Positions 10,747 to 22,399 of a DNA stretch of 64,000 bases are shown here, in pieces. The stretch is from contig WHVD01000007.1 of assembly GCA_015178975.1 (NCBI GenBank), forward strand, positions 62,001 to 126,000. The letters are read 5' to 3'. The position numbers were made by a program, and so were the translations under genes. The stretch is from Hysterangium stoloniferum. Its lineage: Eukaryota; Basidiomycota; Agaricomycetes; Hysterangiales; Hysterangiaceae. Each line of letters begins with the position of its first letter. Position 1 is the first letter of the stretch. The notes beneath the pieces are model-generated. The model was not told where the DNA came from and did not search any database. It saw only the letters and a list, made by a program, of their open reading frames with translations.

Positions 10747-10841
10747 GTTCCAATTGTCGCAAGATGGGTGTGTGTGTGCTGTAGGTATTGTCAAGTAGGA
10801 ATAGTATTTTATAAGTGTGTTAGGCAGCAGGGCCCATAACC

Positions 10842-10985
10842 TATTGTAAAGGGTCGCAACTTGTAGACACAGTGCCACTCAGGAAACTCCTGAGTGCGAG
10901 TAGACTGACTCTGTTGTTTTACTACTGTACATTCTGTAGTTATATTATACTACTGAGTCCTATTGTTCTATGAGTGGTAGCCCCA
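10842..10985 (-). repeat. 5' LTR of Copia-1 (approximate) with primer-binding site
   Basis: The primer-binding site complement GGGCCCATAACC lies at 10830-10841, the same half-tRNA-Met type as in Copia-2. The sequence from 10842 to about 10985 has no family A similarity, whereas family A sequence resumes at about 10985 (attgtgtcacaatg). The right border is uncertain by about 10 bp because agcccc occurs both at the LTR edge and in other A copies. The partner LTR is off the window. Confidence 0.55.
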
Positions 10986-12717
10986 TATTGTGTCACAATG
11001 TGGAAGAAGACGAGACAGAATGTGGATTATATTGAGGCTGCGTACTATGGTACACGCGGATTCGATGTCGGAAGATGCAGCTATCAGCTTCAGAGTAACC
11101 TCGATTATTTCCCGGCCTGACAAAAGGAGCTGAAGGTTTTCACTCGTGTGTGACAGAATCAGACTGGTCGGATATTTTCATGGGCGGATATGAGATGATG
11201 CAGGAAGGTAAAGCATTGTCAACACAACTTGGGAGGGGTTCAATGAGCGAAGAAACCACATTCAGCTGATGGAGGTGATCCGTCCGAAGCGTGAGGGCCC
11301 TGACATCAAGCGACAGTGAATATAACGTGTTGTAATCGATATAAGGTGTCAAGGATGCTATATGGAGGTTTGTATCGTCCAATATGACCTTTAATACATC
11401 TCCAGCAATATTTCGAAACCAGGCATCTGGGTGTATGCAGCACACTAGAAGCGGTATAGGAGTGGCATACAAGGAAAATCGGTGTGAGTAATTGTGTCTG
11501 TTGTGGTTTAGGTGGGCAGGATGAAAGGAGGTGATGTCGCGACGCACGGTTGTAACCAGAATTCAATGCAACCTCTGATTGCAGTCAGCTCCTCTACAGA
11601 CAATTGATGCACGTGGCAGATGCTTTGCACGATATCCACAGGTTTGTCGAAGAGGAGGGGATATTGATGGCATGACAAATATCGTGCGATGTGTAGAATG
11701 AATGTCGACGCAACCTCATCCACGCTGGTGTGTAACGGTGATTTTATGACAGCATTGTAAAGCGATGACGTAATTACAGTTGGTGACCGATCTATACCGT
11801 ACCATCGAGCGCCCGGACACCCGTAGAAGGCCAAACCCAACGATGCCATAATATTGGCAGTGTGTCCTCCGTTCATCCACTGTATAACACTATAAAAACG
11901 GAGCCGCTGTAAGACCACCGACGCCTGTTCTCGAATTCGACGCGGGTAAGTGGGTCTACAAAGATGTGAGTATTTCGACTGTATTCTATGATTGGGGCTG
12001 AAGTATCCCCACCTCATTGCGTCAATGGTCTCCTCAATTGCTATTCCGAGTGTAGGGAGAGTGACACGCTTGCGTATGAACTTATTGAAGGCCCTGTCGT
12101 CTCCATATGCCATTCGCTTGAATATCATCAACTTTGCCATCAGTGAAGCTTTCCTTGCGTTGAAAGCACACTCATCCCAACCCTTTCCAAACCAACTCCA
12201 CAGTAATACCCGGGGCTAATTTCGACGTTTGGAGACGTGGATGAGCCCCCATACAGTGAGTCCACTTCCCAGTCGACGTCATGACTATAATATGGATTGA
12301 GGCTGGATGCGGCCTCGGTGGACCTACATCGCCTTTTAATAATAGTCGGTGGATCATGACAATTTGTCTCTCCTAGCTGAAAGCGTCCAGTTGATTAACA
12401 GTGTACATGAAGGGCTATGTCATTTTGCGCACCCATTGCTCAACCCAAACTTCCACTTCTTCTGCAGACAATGGTACATGCTGATCATCTTCGGGAACTC
12501 GATAACACAAACAATGCCCATGTTCGATACAGCTCCATCGTTCTCGCAGCTTCACACGGAATCTTTCCCTCATTCCCGCGTCAATGATCTCCCCCCGTTC
12601 TTCTGGTCGCAATGCAGCTGGCGAAACCAAGGGTTGTAGCCACTCAACCTCTTGTAGGAGGGTTTCAGCCGGTATGATATCGTCTCTGCTCAGAGTCGTC
12701 TCGTTTGAAGTTGACAT
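10986..12717 (-). pseudogene. Family A copy A1 (5' three quarters; cut by Copia-1)
   Basis: Function unknown. Exon 1 (12717-about 12415) starts MSTSNETTLSRDD and contains LLQEVEWLQPLVSPAALR, the Cys/His cluster WSCIEHGHCLCYR and the acidic EEVEVWVEQWV. Exon 2 includes SLMAKLMIFKRMAYGDDRAF (12140 downward), and after an intron near 11950-12000 comes the exon with VITSSLYNAVIKSPLHTSVD and QLSVEELTAIRGCIEFW. The next part has DAWFRNIAGDVLKVIL and LRTDHLHQLNVVSSLIEPL. A following segment on the same frame as copies elsewhere (SDIESACTTV type) reaches 10986, where Copia-1 interrupts it. The 3' part must lie left of the window. It is one of the better-preserved copies in its 5' part. Confidence 0.7.
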
Positions 12718-12839
12718 TGGTGTGTAACAGGTTGTTGTGATACCAGAAGGGGATGGTTTGCTTTTAACGTGCGGTTATCAGGTGAATTAATGTCCAGCTA
12801 TAGCATTGTGGCGGTAATGTATATAGGATACCCAGCGTT

Positions 12840-13317
12840 TCATCCCTTCCTTTTACACAACTTGAAGCCCTCGACCTCCAGGACACTCTCAAGTTCAATC
12901 ACTATGGTATACACTAATTCCTTACTCTTCACCACATCGTCTAGGGCAGAGAGCACATATGGCCGATACGAATAGTCTGATGAGCCTTCACCGCATAATG
13001 TGCCAACTTCCCACTTCTTGAGCGCTAGATCTTTGGGCAATTCAGCTTTTACGTTAGTTGAGAAGTGACATCTCGATTGATTGAATATGTAAATACAGTG
13101 GATGCTATCCACGACAGTGCTCTTAGGTACAGCCTCCGACGCTTTCCACTCGGGCTATGTCTAACACAAATATGCGCTTCGTGTTCAATTCTTTCGGAAT
13201 TCCAATTCTGATAATTCTGTACTTAGGCTAATTGGCCTCGATCGTGACTATACCTGTTTGTGGGGAGTCCTTCAGGCATTTATTAACAAATTGTGCACGT
13301 ATCCTATATTCAGTCAT
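12840..13317 (-). pseudogene. Family B reading frame upstream of copy A1
   Basis: A small conserved coding unit on the same strand as A1, ending about 120 bp before its ATG. It opens with MTEYRIRAQFVNKCLKDSPQ (13317-13254), followed by a GTATAG donor. It resumes as SERIEHEAHICVRHSPSGKR and, after a frame change, KAELPKDLALKKWEVGTL and SYRPYVLSALDDVV, to a stop at 12840. The same words occur upstream of the copies at 21741 and 56683, so selection or recent common origin has kept them. A frameshift relative to the copy at 22263-21952 suggests damage here. No family is recognised. It may be a separate gene or an upstream exon set. Confidence 0.45.
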
Positions 13318-13489
13318 AACTAATTCCACGTTACTATTATTACACGGGCCCTCTGAGTGAAGTATTTGCGTCAGCTAACAAGGTAAAGCCCGTCGGAAAG
13401 CATACGGGGAAGTGTGGAACAAACGTCCGCGGCATGAGATATGATACCCCAAAGCCAACACCCAGAGCGACAGTGGTAGAAAAACTTCA

Positions 13490-14945
13490 CGCTATGCTTG
13501 TGCCTGCTGTAATGATAAGTTGAGAATGGTCACTTGAATCCGACCTGATGAGGCCTAAAACCTTTAGAGAGATAATGCCGAGAACTCTGAATCGCCAAGA
13601 ATCGTGCAATGGTCGGTGAGAGATGGAAAAAGGAGTTCGGACGCTATTCTCCCGGACAATGGCGACAACATGTCTCACTCTGGTCTTTTTTTGCGATATT
13701 CGGAAAACGAATCCCGGCAGGTGCTCAAAAATGTTCCGTTTAAAAAAATCATACCGTTGGTCAAATTGAAAACTCACGAGTAAAATGGTTTTGAGAGCTG
13801 TGAGAAAGTCCGGCTATCAGGGATGTCCAAGGTATTCCAGTCCGGGCGCATTGTAAATTTCCGGGACTTCCCTGCGCGAACCGTCCGGATCAAATGCCAA
13901 TTTACAAATGCTTCGTCTTCTTCACAACATCCTGTGTCTTTGGTCCTTATTTCACTTCCGACAATTTTTGGACAAGCCACCAACTACATTTGTGATAACA
14001 GATATTGAAGCCGCGGTTACAGAATATCGGTAATATACCGGTGTGTCACCCGGCAGGGTTTGTTATATCTAAGGAAGAACCGTTTTCGACCATGTGGTCA
14101 TGGCATCCAGATTCATCGCACTTCTCCTGTATCCCCAGGCATAAGTTATACATTACACCGGTCTCAAAGTGACTCGCGGTGCTCGTTTGACCTTCTCTGC
14201 AATATTTACGACTATCGTTTGTTCCAAGTCGGATGCCATGGGAACGAGGCCCTCCCACGTCGGGTCCAGGTTTCCAATGGAGAGAAAACTTTATGGAATC
14301 CGCCCAACACGGTCCCTGTCCGGTGTAAAGACCCGAGTTTTGTGTCTCGTGATAGCCGATCCGGAGATTGAACATGGCCTTTGAAGATTAGATCAGTCTG
14401 ACCGAGATAAATGTTGCTGGATTAGTGAGTGATTGTTGCGGGTGTTCTTTGGTTTTCTTCAATGACCTTCTTCATTCTATCCCAACTAAGTGACACGACA
14501 ATCACGGTGATGGGGCTGTCTTTTGAGAATTATCAGTGCTATTCTATGTGGCTCGCTATCTTTCATAAATCCGGGGCGATTATAGCCACGGCTAAGCCTT
14601 GCGAATATTATTTTACGTGTGTATGGAATGAACGAGAAGCTACGAAAAACCTGACGATGCTAAAAAGTGAATGTATGCGCTATCAATTACCCACACTATG
14701 TAGCGTTATACAACTTGTAAATCCGGTTACAAAAAGATTCGAGTAGGGAGTAAGAGCACTGTCTATCCTCCTGGTTTTGATAAGATGTGTTGCCATTATC
14801 CAGAGAAATGATTATATGTCGTGCCTGTATCATGGATCAAGGCCTTCGACAGCCAGCCATTATTCTTCAACACTGATGTAGCGTGTGAATTAGACGTTAC
14901 CGACACACCCATCAAAGGTGTTATAAAATGCGGGTAAGGCACGTC
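13490..14945 (-). pseudogene. Family A tail fragment A14 (3' region only)
   Basis: Alignment by eye with the 3' regions of other copies (16160-17240, 19050-19830, 59440-60085) shows the same order of words on the minus strand: the GVSVTSN region, the tail with HxxxT around the ctatcccaactaa segment (14470-14490), and the terminal region (13490-14375). Many stops and indels. It directly abuts the B/upstream region of A1, giving a head-to-tail unit joint at about 13490. At its right end, 14945, it is joined to an unrelated segment shared with 55735-56000. Confidence 0.5.
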
Positions 14946-15195
14946 AAGTGAGATACCCAGCTGTCAACTTTGAACTTGCATATAACAATGAATGTAATGA
15001 TGGACTAATCCACACACACCAGCAAGCTTCAAAGCATTAAAATATATCCACTTTACACAATATCTTAACACACTAGGGCGATAGAAAAATGAAAATCAAA
15101 CGATAAGTAACCCGGCAAGATATTACATATGCTGTTCGCATCATGAACCTTCAAAGTCCAAGGAGGGAAACGAGGAGCATAACCATGACAAAATA
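14946..15195 (+). repeat. Repeated non-coding segment R, copy 1
   Basis: Shares long stretches with 55735-56000 on the same strand (ggcacgtcaagtgagatacc, then the catgaacctt region). No coding content seen. It joins abruptly to exon 3 of a family A fragment at about 15215. Confidence 0.6.
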
Positions 15196-15214
15196 CGATC
15201 ATATCAATGTGCCC

Positions 15215-16060
15215 GCGTCGAATTCGACAGGCGTGCGTGGTATGAAAGGGTTCCATTCAAGTGGTATACGGTGGGGGAACGAAGGTCACACTGCGAAGCG
15301 TATGGCATATTTGGCTTCGGCCTTCTACCGGTGTCCCGGCGCTCGATGGGGAGATTGAGATCGCCATCAACTGGAATTATGTCATCGCTTTATAATGGTC
15401 TCATCAAATCACCGTTACACACTAACCTGGATGAGGTTGCGTCGACATTTATTCTAATCGTCGGATATTTATCATCCCCATGCAATTCTCCCTTGCACCT
15501 CGACGACTTTGGGTATCTTGTGGTAAATATCTGCTAGGTCTGTCAACTGTCTGTAGAGGATGAGCTCAGAGGTTGCATTGAATTATGGGCACAACCGTGC
15601 GTCACGACATCACATCATTTCATCCTCCCCACCAAAACCACAACAGACCATATGACTCACACCAACTTTGCTAATGCGTTGCATGCACCAAGATGCGTGG
15701 TTTCGAGACATTGCTGGTGATGTATTGAAGGCTATAGTGGACGACATAAACATCCATATAGCGTCATTGACACGTCATATAGATGAGGACTCGTCACTTT
15801 CACTGTGGCATGATATCTGGGCCCTAGACACCTTCTTCGACGACAGCGCGCTTGGCACGGATCATCTAAACCAGATTAATATCGTTTCGTTTAAGGCGAG
15901 AGACTAATTGGTGTTACTCTGGATCTGATAGGTGGATCTTCCGACATCAAATCCGCGTGTACCACAGTGCACAACGTCGATATAATCACCATGCTCGCTC
16001 GTCTTCTTCCACAATGCGCCGCTCAATCAACGATCAAATTTTCAGTAGCTGCCTAAATTT
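15215..16060 (+). pseudogene. Family A fragment A2 (exons 3-5)
   Basis: The plus-strand reading contains SSLYNGLIKSPLHTNLDEVA (about 15390-15450), QLSVEDELRGCIELWAQPC, DAWFRDIAGDVLKAIVDDI and IDEDSSLSLWHDIWALDTFF. The intron between the SLIEP region and the LIEVTLKL region is deleted here (FKARD joined to RLIGVTLDLIG near 15900). It ends near 16060 after the LLPQCA region. It lacks exons 1 and 2. Multiple frame breaks make function unlikely. It converges on A3. Confidence 0.6.
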
Positions 16061-16159
16061 GGTAAATGACATTGTACATTCCGTCCTTTCCGTGAACGCC
16101 TCTATGTCTGTGTCAATTAGAGAGTGGCTGGTGGCCCAACTTGGGGAGTATAGTTACTT

Positions 16160-19010
16160 GAACCCCGCGAGGAGACCTACTAACCTTAGATAAATAATGA
16201 TGAAAACTATGAATCGCCAGGAATCGTGCAATTGTCGGTGCGAGATGGCAAAAGGTGCTCGGACGCGGACGAACGCACTCACCCGGATAATGGCGACAGG
16301 ATGTCTCACTCTGTTGCTTGTGTATGGAAATAGGAGCATAACGCCATCCATATGCTCAAAGAGGTTCCGTTTAAATATAAGAAACGACTTATACCAATTG
16401 AAGACTCATCACTACAATGGTTTAAGCGCTGGGAGGAAGAATGGCTCTCGGGGATGCTCCAGGCTGCTCCAGACGCTACACCATGTCCTGGGGCACATTC
16501 TAGATCACGAGGAGTTTCTTTCGTGAGCGAACCGGATCAAATACAAATTTACTGATACTTTGTCTTCTTCAAGACATCCCGTGTCTTTCCTGCTTCTCCC
16601 TCTTCAATTTCCTCCCTCAAGCCGCGGTCACTAATTATCGGTCATATACAGGTGTGTCACCCGGTCAGCTGTGTTCTCTCTAATTTAGACCTGTTTTCTT
16701 TAAGTGGCCATGGAATCTGGCTTCCTCGCACTTCTCTTGTATCGCTAAGCATTAGTCATACATTATACCGGTCTTAAAAGTGCCTTGGGCTGCTCGCTTG
16801 ACCTTCTTTGCCATATTCCCGATGGTCGTTTTTCTCAAGGGACATCCCATGGGAGTGAGGCGCTCCAGCATCGGGTCAAAGTTTCACATGAGAGGAGATA
16901 CTGACCGAGATAACCGTGCGGCTGGATTAGTGAGTTGCGGGTGTTGTTTGCTGCTCTTCAATGACTTGCTTCATGCTATGCCAACTAACTGATACGCTGT
17001 TTTCTTTGGAAATTATGAGTGGTAGTCTAGTTGAAGTGATGATCGTTTATAAATCGGGTGTGATTCTAGCCACTACTAGGGCCCACCAATAAATGCAACG
17101 TGTGTATAGCATCGCCGAGAAGCTGCTAAGCTCCTACAGGCGGTAAAAGTGACTATATGCGCTGTTGAATTCCTGAAAACTATATAGCTTTACATGAATT
17201 AGAAATATTGCCAAAAGGGGAGCTAAGTAAAGAGTAATTGTAGTATTCTTCCTCCTGGTTCGCATAATGTGTTGTCCAAGAGGGATTATGATATATCATG
17301 CGGAATGAATGGAACAAGAGCATCAGCAGGCCAAAAGCGATCTAACCCTGATGTGCAAATTAGAGGTGTAGCTATGATCCAAAGGAGGGAATGAGCCATT
17401 CGGTTTAATTTCTCAAAATCGGTACGGGTTAATGGATCGTTGATTGAGCCAGCCTTACGTCACAATGGGGAAGAAGACGAGCGAGAATGGGGATTATATT
17501 TAGGCTGCGCATTGTGGTACAGGGGGATTCGATGTCGGAAGATGCAGCTATCAGCTTGAGAGTAACCTTGATCAGTTCCTCGCCTGACCAGAGGAGCCAA
17601 ACATTTTGGCTGATGTGTGTCAGAATCAGACTTGTAGGATATTTGAATGGGCGGATATGAGATTATGCTGGAAGGTAAAACATTTTCAACATACCTTAGG
17701 AAGGGCTCAATGAGCGAATAAATGGCATTAAGCTGGATGATATGATCCGTGCGAAGCGCGCTGTCGTTGAAGAAGGTTTCTAGGCCCCAGATAGCATCCA
17801 AAAGTAAATATGACGTGTCTTCGTCGATCTGGAGTGTCAATGACGCTATATGGAGTTTTGTTTCGTCTCAAATAACCTTCAATACATCTCCAGCAATAGT
17901 TCGAAACCAGGCATCGTGGTGAATGCAACACACGAAAAGCTGCAAACAATTTCTATATTGGGGAGATGGTTGCCGGTGACTTTGTCTGTTATGCTTTTGG
18001 TGAGCACGATGAAATGATGGGATGTCGCGACGCACGGTTTTAAGAAGAATTCAATGGAACCTCTGATCGCAGAGAGATCCACTACAGAGAGTTGACGCAC
18101 GTGGGAGATGTTTTGTTAGTAATCAAGTCTTCGCATAACACGTAACCGAAATATGGATCCGATGACGAGTATATGCGCATATATGCGCATATATTGTAGT
18201 GCCGTTAAGGGGGGGAGTAACTCCTAATTACGAATTTCTTCTTAATGATGCAATGGACTAGAAACTTCGAGCATCAAAATTTCCCCTTTTTACTCCCCTA
18301 ATAACTCTCCTAAAATAATTAGAAAGTAAATAAAAAGTCGCGATATTTCGCCATATACCTCAGTGAAGTTTACTCACTCACTCACTGAGATATATGCGAA
18401 ATCATCTATTCTTATTCTATTACTTACGAAACGTCTTATAGCTTCGAATTTAAGTACTATAATATATAGTGAAGTTTACTCACTCACTCACTGAGCTTCA
18501 AATTTAGACTCAATCCTTCCGAATTCTTGTCTCCTACTCAACAGTTTTGCACGATATACACAAAGCAACTGGTGAGAAGTGGATCAGGAAAGGATGATAA
18601 ATATCCGGCGATTTGTAGAATGAATGTCGACGCAACCTGATCTACGTTGGTGTGTAGCGGTGATTTGATTACAGTATTGTAAAGTGATGACGTCATTGCA
18701 GTTGATCGCCGATGTACATCTGACCATCGAGCGCCGGGACACCAGACGAAGGCCCAAGCCATAAGCTTGACAGTGTGAACTCCGTTTCTCCGCTGTATAC
18801 CACTTGAATGACAGATCCGTAGTAACACCCCCCACTCCTTTAAGACCGCCCACGCCTGTTGTCGAATTCGAAGGGGATAGGTGGGTCTGGACAGACGTGA
18901 GTATGTTGAGTGTAATCAATGATTGACGCTGTTCTATCCCTACTTCATCAAATCAATGGTCTCTTGAATTACCATTACAATTCTTGGCAGAGTGAGATAC
19001 TTCTGTAACC
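16160..19010 (-). pseudogene. Family A copy A3 (exon 3 to tail, interrupted by an insert)
   Basis: The minus-strand reading begins near 18920 (HLSPSNSTTGVGG region), then SSLYNTVIKSPLHTNVDQVA to ILQIAGYLSS and VQN, where an insert (18117-18541) interrupts. Downstream comes HVRQLSVVDLSAIRGSIEFF, TLQIDEDTSYLLLDAIWGLE and LRTDHIIQLNAIYSLIEPF. The 3' region and tail extend to about 16160, including the terminal segment that also occurs at 55130-55620 in the other orientation. Exons 1 and 2 are absent; at 19010 the sequence changes to the tail of copy A4. Stops and frameshifts are present. Confidence 0.6.
18117..18541. mobile_element. 425-bp LTR-like insertion in family A copy A3
   Basis: It starts TGTTAGTAA and ends CTCAACA. 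It is bordered by a short duplication of gttt (18113-18116 and 18542-18545) within the family word gatgttttgcacgat. The interior is AT-rich and non-coding. It carries a palindromic run of atatgcgcat words (18170-18195) and two copies of a 28-bp word containing gaagtttactcactcactca (18362-18389 and 18468-18495). It is plausibly a solo LTR, but other element types are not excluded. Confidence 0.6.
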
Positions 19011-19049
19011 TTGTCATTGGTGCTTCTTTCTCTTCATTTCCCCCCCTCA

Positions 19050-21741
19050 CGAATTATCAGACAAACGATCAACGACACTGGTGATGGAAGCTGTTCCAGC
19101 CGCGGTCACAAAACACCGTCATATACAGGTGTGTGACCCAGCAGGCTTTGTGATATCTGATTTGGAACAGTTTGCTGTCAAGTGGTCATGGCATCTAAAT
19201 TCCTCTCACATCTCCTGGCTCGCTAAGTATCACTTATACATTATACCGGGTTCAAAAGTGCCTAGGGTGATCGTTTGATCCTCTGTGCCATATTCGCGAT
19301 TGGCATTTTCAAGTCGGATCCCATGGGAGCGAGGTACTCGCAGCATCGAGTCAAGGTTTCGAACGGACACAAAATCTTTATGGAATCCACCCAACGCGGT
19401 CCCCGTGCGTGTTCAAGGCCCTTCCTTGTATGGGACAGTTTTTACCTCATGATAACCGATCCGGAAATTGAACATAGATGGTAAATATTAAATGAACCCA
19501 ACTGGGATAAACGCTGGTATGGATTATTGAGTGATCGTTGTGTGTGTTTTGCTGCTCTTTAATGACACCCTTCATGCTATCCCAACTAACTGACACGCTG
19601 CTGTCTTGGAATAGTCCGCTTTGTATTCCATGTGAAGTGATTATCATTGATATTTCGAATGTGATTCTAGCCACTATGAGGGCCCACCAATATATGCAAC
19701 GTGTGTATAGCAGCAACGAGAAGCTGCCAAGGACACAAAGGCGGTAAAGGTGACTGTATGCGCTCTTGAATTCCTGAAAACTATGCGCCTTTACATAAAT
19801 TGTACATATATCCAAAAAGGGAGTTAACTAAAGAGTAATAGTAGTATCCTTCCTCCTGGTTCGGATAATGTGTCTGTGTTCTCCAGGAGAAATTATGAGA
19901 TAGCGTGCTGAATGGATGGGATAAGAGCATCGGGAGGGTAATCATGATCCTCTAACACTGATGTGGAGTTTCGAATTAGAGGTTGCCGACACATCGGTAA
20001 AAGGTGTGGCGATGACGCAAAGGAAGGAATGAGCCGCGAAGGTGAATCGTTGAAGGTAGTGACAGTGGAATTCATGATTGAACGCAGCCTTGCGTCACAA
20101 TGGGGAAGAAGACGAGCGATAATGGCGATTATATTGAGGCTCCGCACTGTGGTACACGCAGATTCGATGTCGGAAGATGCAGCTATCAGCTTCAGTGTAA
20201 TCTCAATTAGTTTCTCGCCTGACCAGAAGGGCCGGTAATTTGGACTCGGGTGTGTCAGAATCAGACTGGTAGGATATTTGAATGGGTGGATATGAGCTCA
20301 TTCTGGCAGGTAAAACATTGTCAACATACCTTAGGAGGGCCTCAATGAGCGAAGAAACCACATTAAGCTGGTTGATATGATCCGTGCGAAGCGCGCTGTC
20401 GTCGAAGAAGGTTTCTAGGGCACAGATACGATTCCAAAGTGGATATGACATGTCCTCATCGATATGAAGTGTCAATGACGAGATATGGAGTTTTGTGTCG
20501 TCCATTAGAACCTGCAATACATCTCCGGCAATATCTCGAAACCAGGCATCTTGGTTGGTGCATGCAACACACGAGAAGCCGTATGGCAGAGTCATACAAG
20601 GCAGGTCGGTTTAGGTAAGTTTGTCTGTTGTGGTTTTCGTGGGAAGGATGACATGATATAATGTCGCGACGCACGGTTTTAACCATAATTCAATGGAACC
20701 TCTGATCGCAGTGAGCTCCTCTACAGACAGTGTACGCACGTGGCAAATGTTTTCCACGATATCCCGAAGGTCACCGAAAACAGCGGTACTTTCAAAGGAT
20801 GATAAATATGTGGCGATCTGCAGGATGAATGTCGACGTCACCTCATCCATGTTGGTGTGTAACGGTGATTCCAGTACAGCATTGAAAAAGCGAAGACGTA
20901 ATTACAGTTGATGGCTGATCTACATCTGTCCATCGAGTGCCAGGACACCAGTAGAAGGCCGAACCCAGACATGTCATAAGCTTGGTTTGACCTCTATTCC
21001 TACGCTGTATAGCAGTTGAATTCCAGAACCCTTCTAATACCATGTACGCCTGCTTTCGAATTTGACGCGGGTAAGTGGATCTAGAAAGACGGGAATATTT
21101 TGACTGTATTCAATGATTGGTGCTGAAGTATCCCCACCTCATTGCCCTGTTGTCTCCATATGCCATTCGCTTGTAGATAATCAACTTTGCCATCAGTGAA
21201 GCTTTCCTTTTCTTGAAAAGTATACTCACCCCAACCCTTTCCAAACCAACTCCACAGTAATACCCGGGGCTAATTTCAACACTTGAAGATGAGACGAATC
21301 CCCAGTCTAGGTCATGCCTACGATATGGACTGAGTTGGGATGTGGCGTTGGTGGATCTCCCTCGTGTCTTAGCATCTTTTGGTGGGTCATGGCATTTTTT
21401 CTCTCCTTGCCCCTGGAGACATCCGGTCTGCGAACAGTCTCCATAACATGGATGTTTCGTTTGGGCACCCATTCCTCCACACCAAATTCCACGTCTTCAT
21501 CCGACAGTGCTATGTGCCGGTCGTCATCATGTGCTCGGCAACATAAACAGTGCCCATGTTCGAGACAGCTACATCGCTCTCGAAGCTTCATCCGGGATCT
21601 TTCCCTCATTCCCGTCTCATCGATCTCCTGTCGTTCCATCCTCAATACAGCCGGTGAAACCAAGGGTTGTAGCCAATCAACCTCTTGAAGGAGGGATAGG
21701 TCATCCTCCCCATTCGGAACTATGTCATGGGACGTTGACAT
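19050..21741 (-). pseudogene. Family A copy A4 (near full length, exon 1 to tail)
   Basis: The most complete layout in the window. Exon 1 (from 21741) starts MSTSHDIVPNGEDDLS and has LLQEVDWLQPLVSPAVLR, RCSCLEHGHCLCCR and DEDVEFGVEEWV. Exon 2 has VEISPGYYCGVGLERVGVS and KASLMAKLIIYKRMAYGDN, but about 60 bp after GDNRA are deleted. Exon 3 has ITSSLFQCC, frame-broken, and LSVEELTAIRGSIELWLKPC. Then DAWFRDIAGDVLQVLMDD and LRTDHINQLNVVSSLIEALL end at a GTATGT donor; the intron runs 20329-20219 and the frame resumes as LIEITLKLIAASSDIESACT. The tail includes EFKSAYSHLYRLCVLGSFSL. Function is unknown. The Leu/Ile-rich helical character suggests, but does not show, an ARM/HEAT-like fold. The deletion and frame breaks make it a likely pseudogene. 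Confidence 0.7.
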
Positions 21742-21951
21742 TCGTGGGTAGCAGTAGTACTCGTACCGGGAGGGAATGCTGCGCTTTTGAAGCTGAAGGT
21801 AGCCCGAGCGTCGATTTCCAGGGATGGCATAGCATTGTGACAGTGCTACTCAGGCTACACACGTTCAATCCTTTCCCTGTAACCAACTTGAAATCCCATT
21901 TATCCTTCTTGAATAATACAGCCAGGATATTCTCAAGTCATCTTACCATAT

Positions 21952-22380
21952 TTACACATATTCCTTCCACTTTATCAGATCATCTCCCGCAGAAGACACA
22001 TATGGCAGCTGAGAAGAAATTGACGGGGCGTCACCACGCATTGTGCTACCTTCCGAGTTCTTGAGCGCTATATTTGAGGGCAATCCAGCCTTCCCGCCAG
22101 AAGTGATATCTCCACGAATAGAATAGGTCAGCGCAATGGACCTATCCATGGCGGTGTTTATTAGGTACAGCCCCAGGCGCTTTCGACTCCGGCGATATTT
22201 AACGGAAATCCGCGCTTCGTGTTCAATTCTTTCATAATTGCAACGAGCAATACATTCCAACAATTCATCACTGATCCTAATGGGCGTGAACCCTGAATAT
22301 CCTTCTTTGTGGCGATTCCGTCAGGTTTTTATCAACAAATTGTGTTTGTAATCAATATTCAGTGACTATTAATTACACGC
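21952..22380 (-). CDS. Family B reading frame upstream of copy A4
   Basis: An open frame of 103 codons (22263-21952) contains NYERIEHEARISVKYRRSRK, LGLYLINTAMDRS, LTYSIRGDITSGG, KAGLPSNIALKNSEGSTM and SSAGDDLIKWKEYV. The upstream part (TEY, TQFVDKNLTESPQ, to about 22380) corresponds to the MTEY exon of the copy at 13317. It ends about 210 bp before the ATG of A4, on the same strand. It is the least damaged B copy. The product is unknown; it is basic in its first half and has no signal peptide or membrane segment. Whether it is a separate gene or part of the A transcript cannot be told from sequence alone. Confidence 0.45.
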
Positions 22381-22399
22381 TAGTCTTATTATTATCCTG

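Larger units (their letters stand above)
1..10985 (-). mobile_element. Copia-1: old Ty1/Copia LTR retrotransposon, nested and decayed
   Basis: Read on the minus strand, the order is 5' LTR (about 10985-10842), primer-binding site, Gag, protease, integrase, reverse transcriptase and RNase H. RNase H still runs at base 1, so the 3' LTR is outside the window. This order (integrase before reverse transcriptase) defines Ty1/Copia. Pol is split by three later insertions at 1112-6250, 6940-7488 and 7887-8920. At the first two, the flanking pol pieces rejoin sensibly once the insert and one copy of its short target duplication are removed. Several in-frame TGA stops and frameshifts show it is no longer autonomous. 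The right end lies inside a family A gene copy, so that copy is older than the element. Confidence 0.9.

Noticed and set aside
10830..10841. tRNA-like GGGCCCATAACC words as tRNA genes
   Set aside because: Only the anticodon-arm word is present, beside LTRs; it is a primer-binding site.
13490..14375. Plus-strand frames at 14060-14384 and minus-strand frames at 13487-14375 as separate genes
   Set aside because: The same region in other copies (16160-16800, 55130-55620, 59440-60085) keeps no common frame; it belongs to the family A terminal region.
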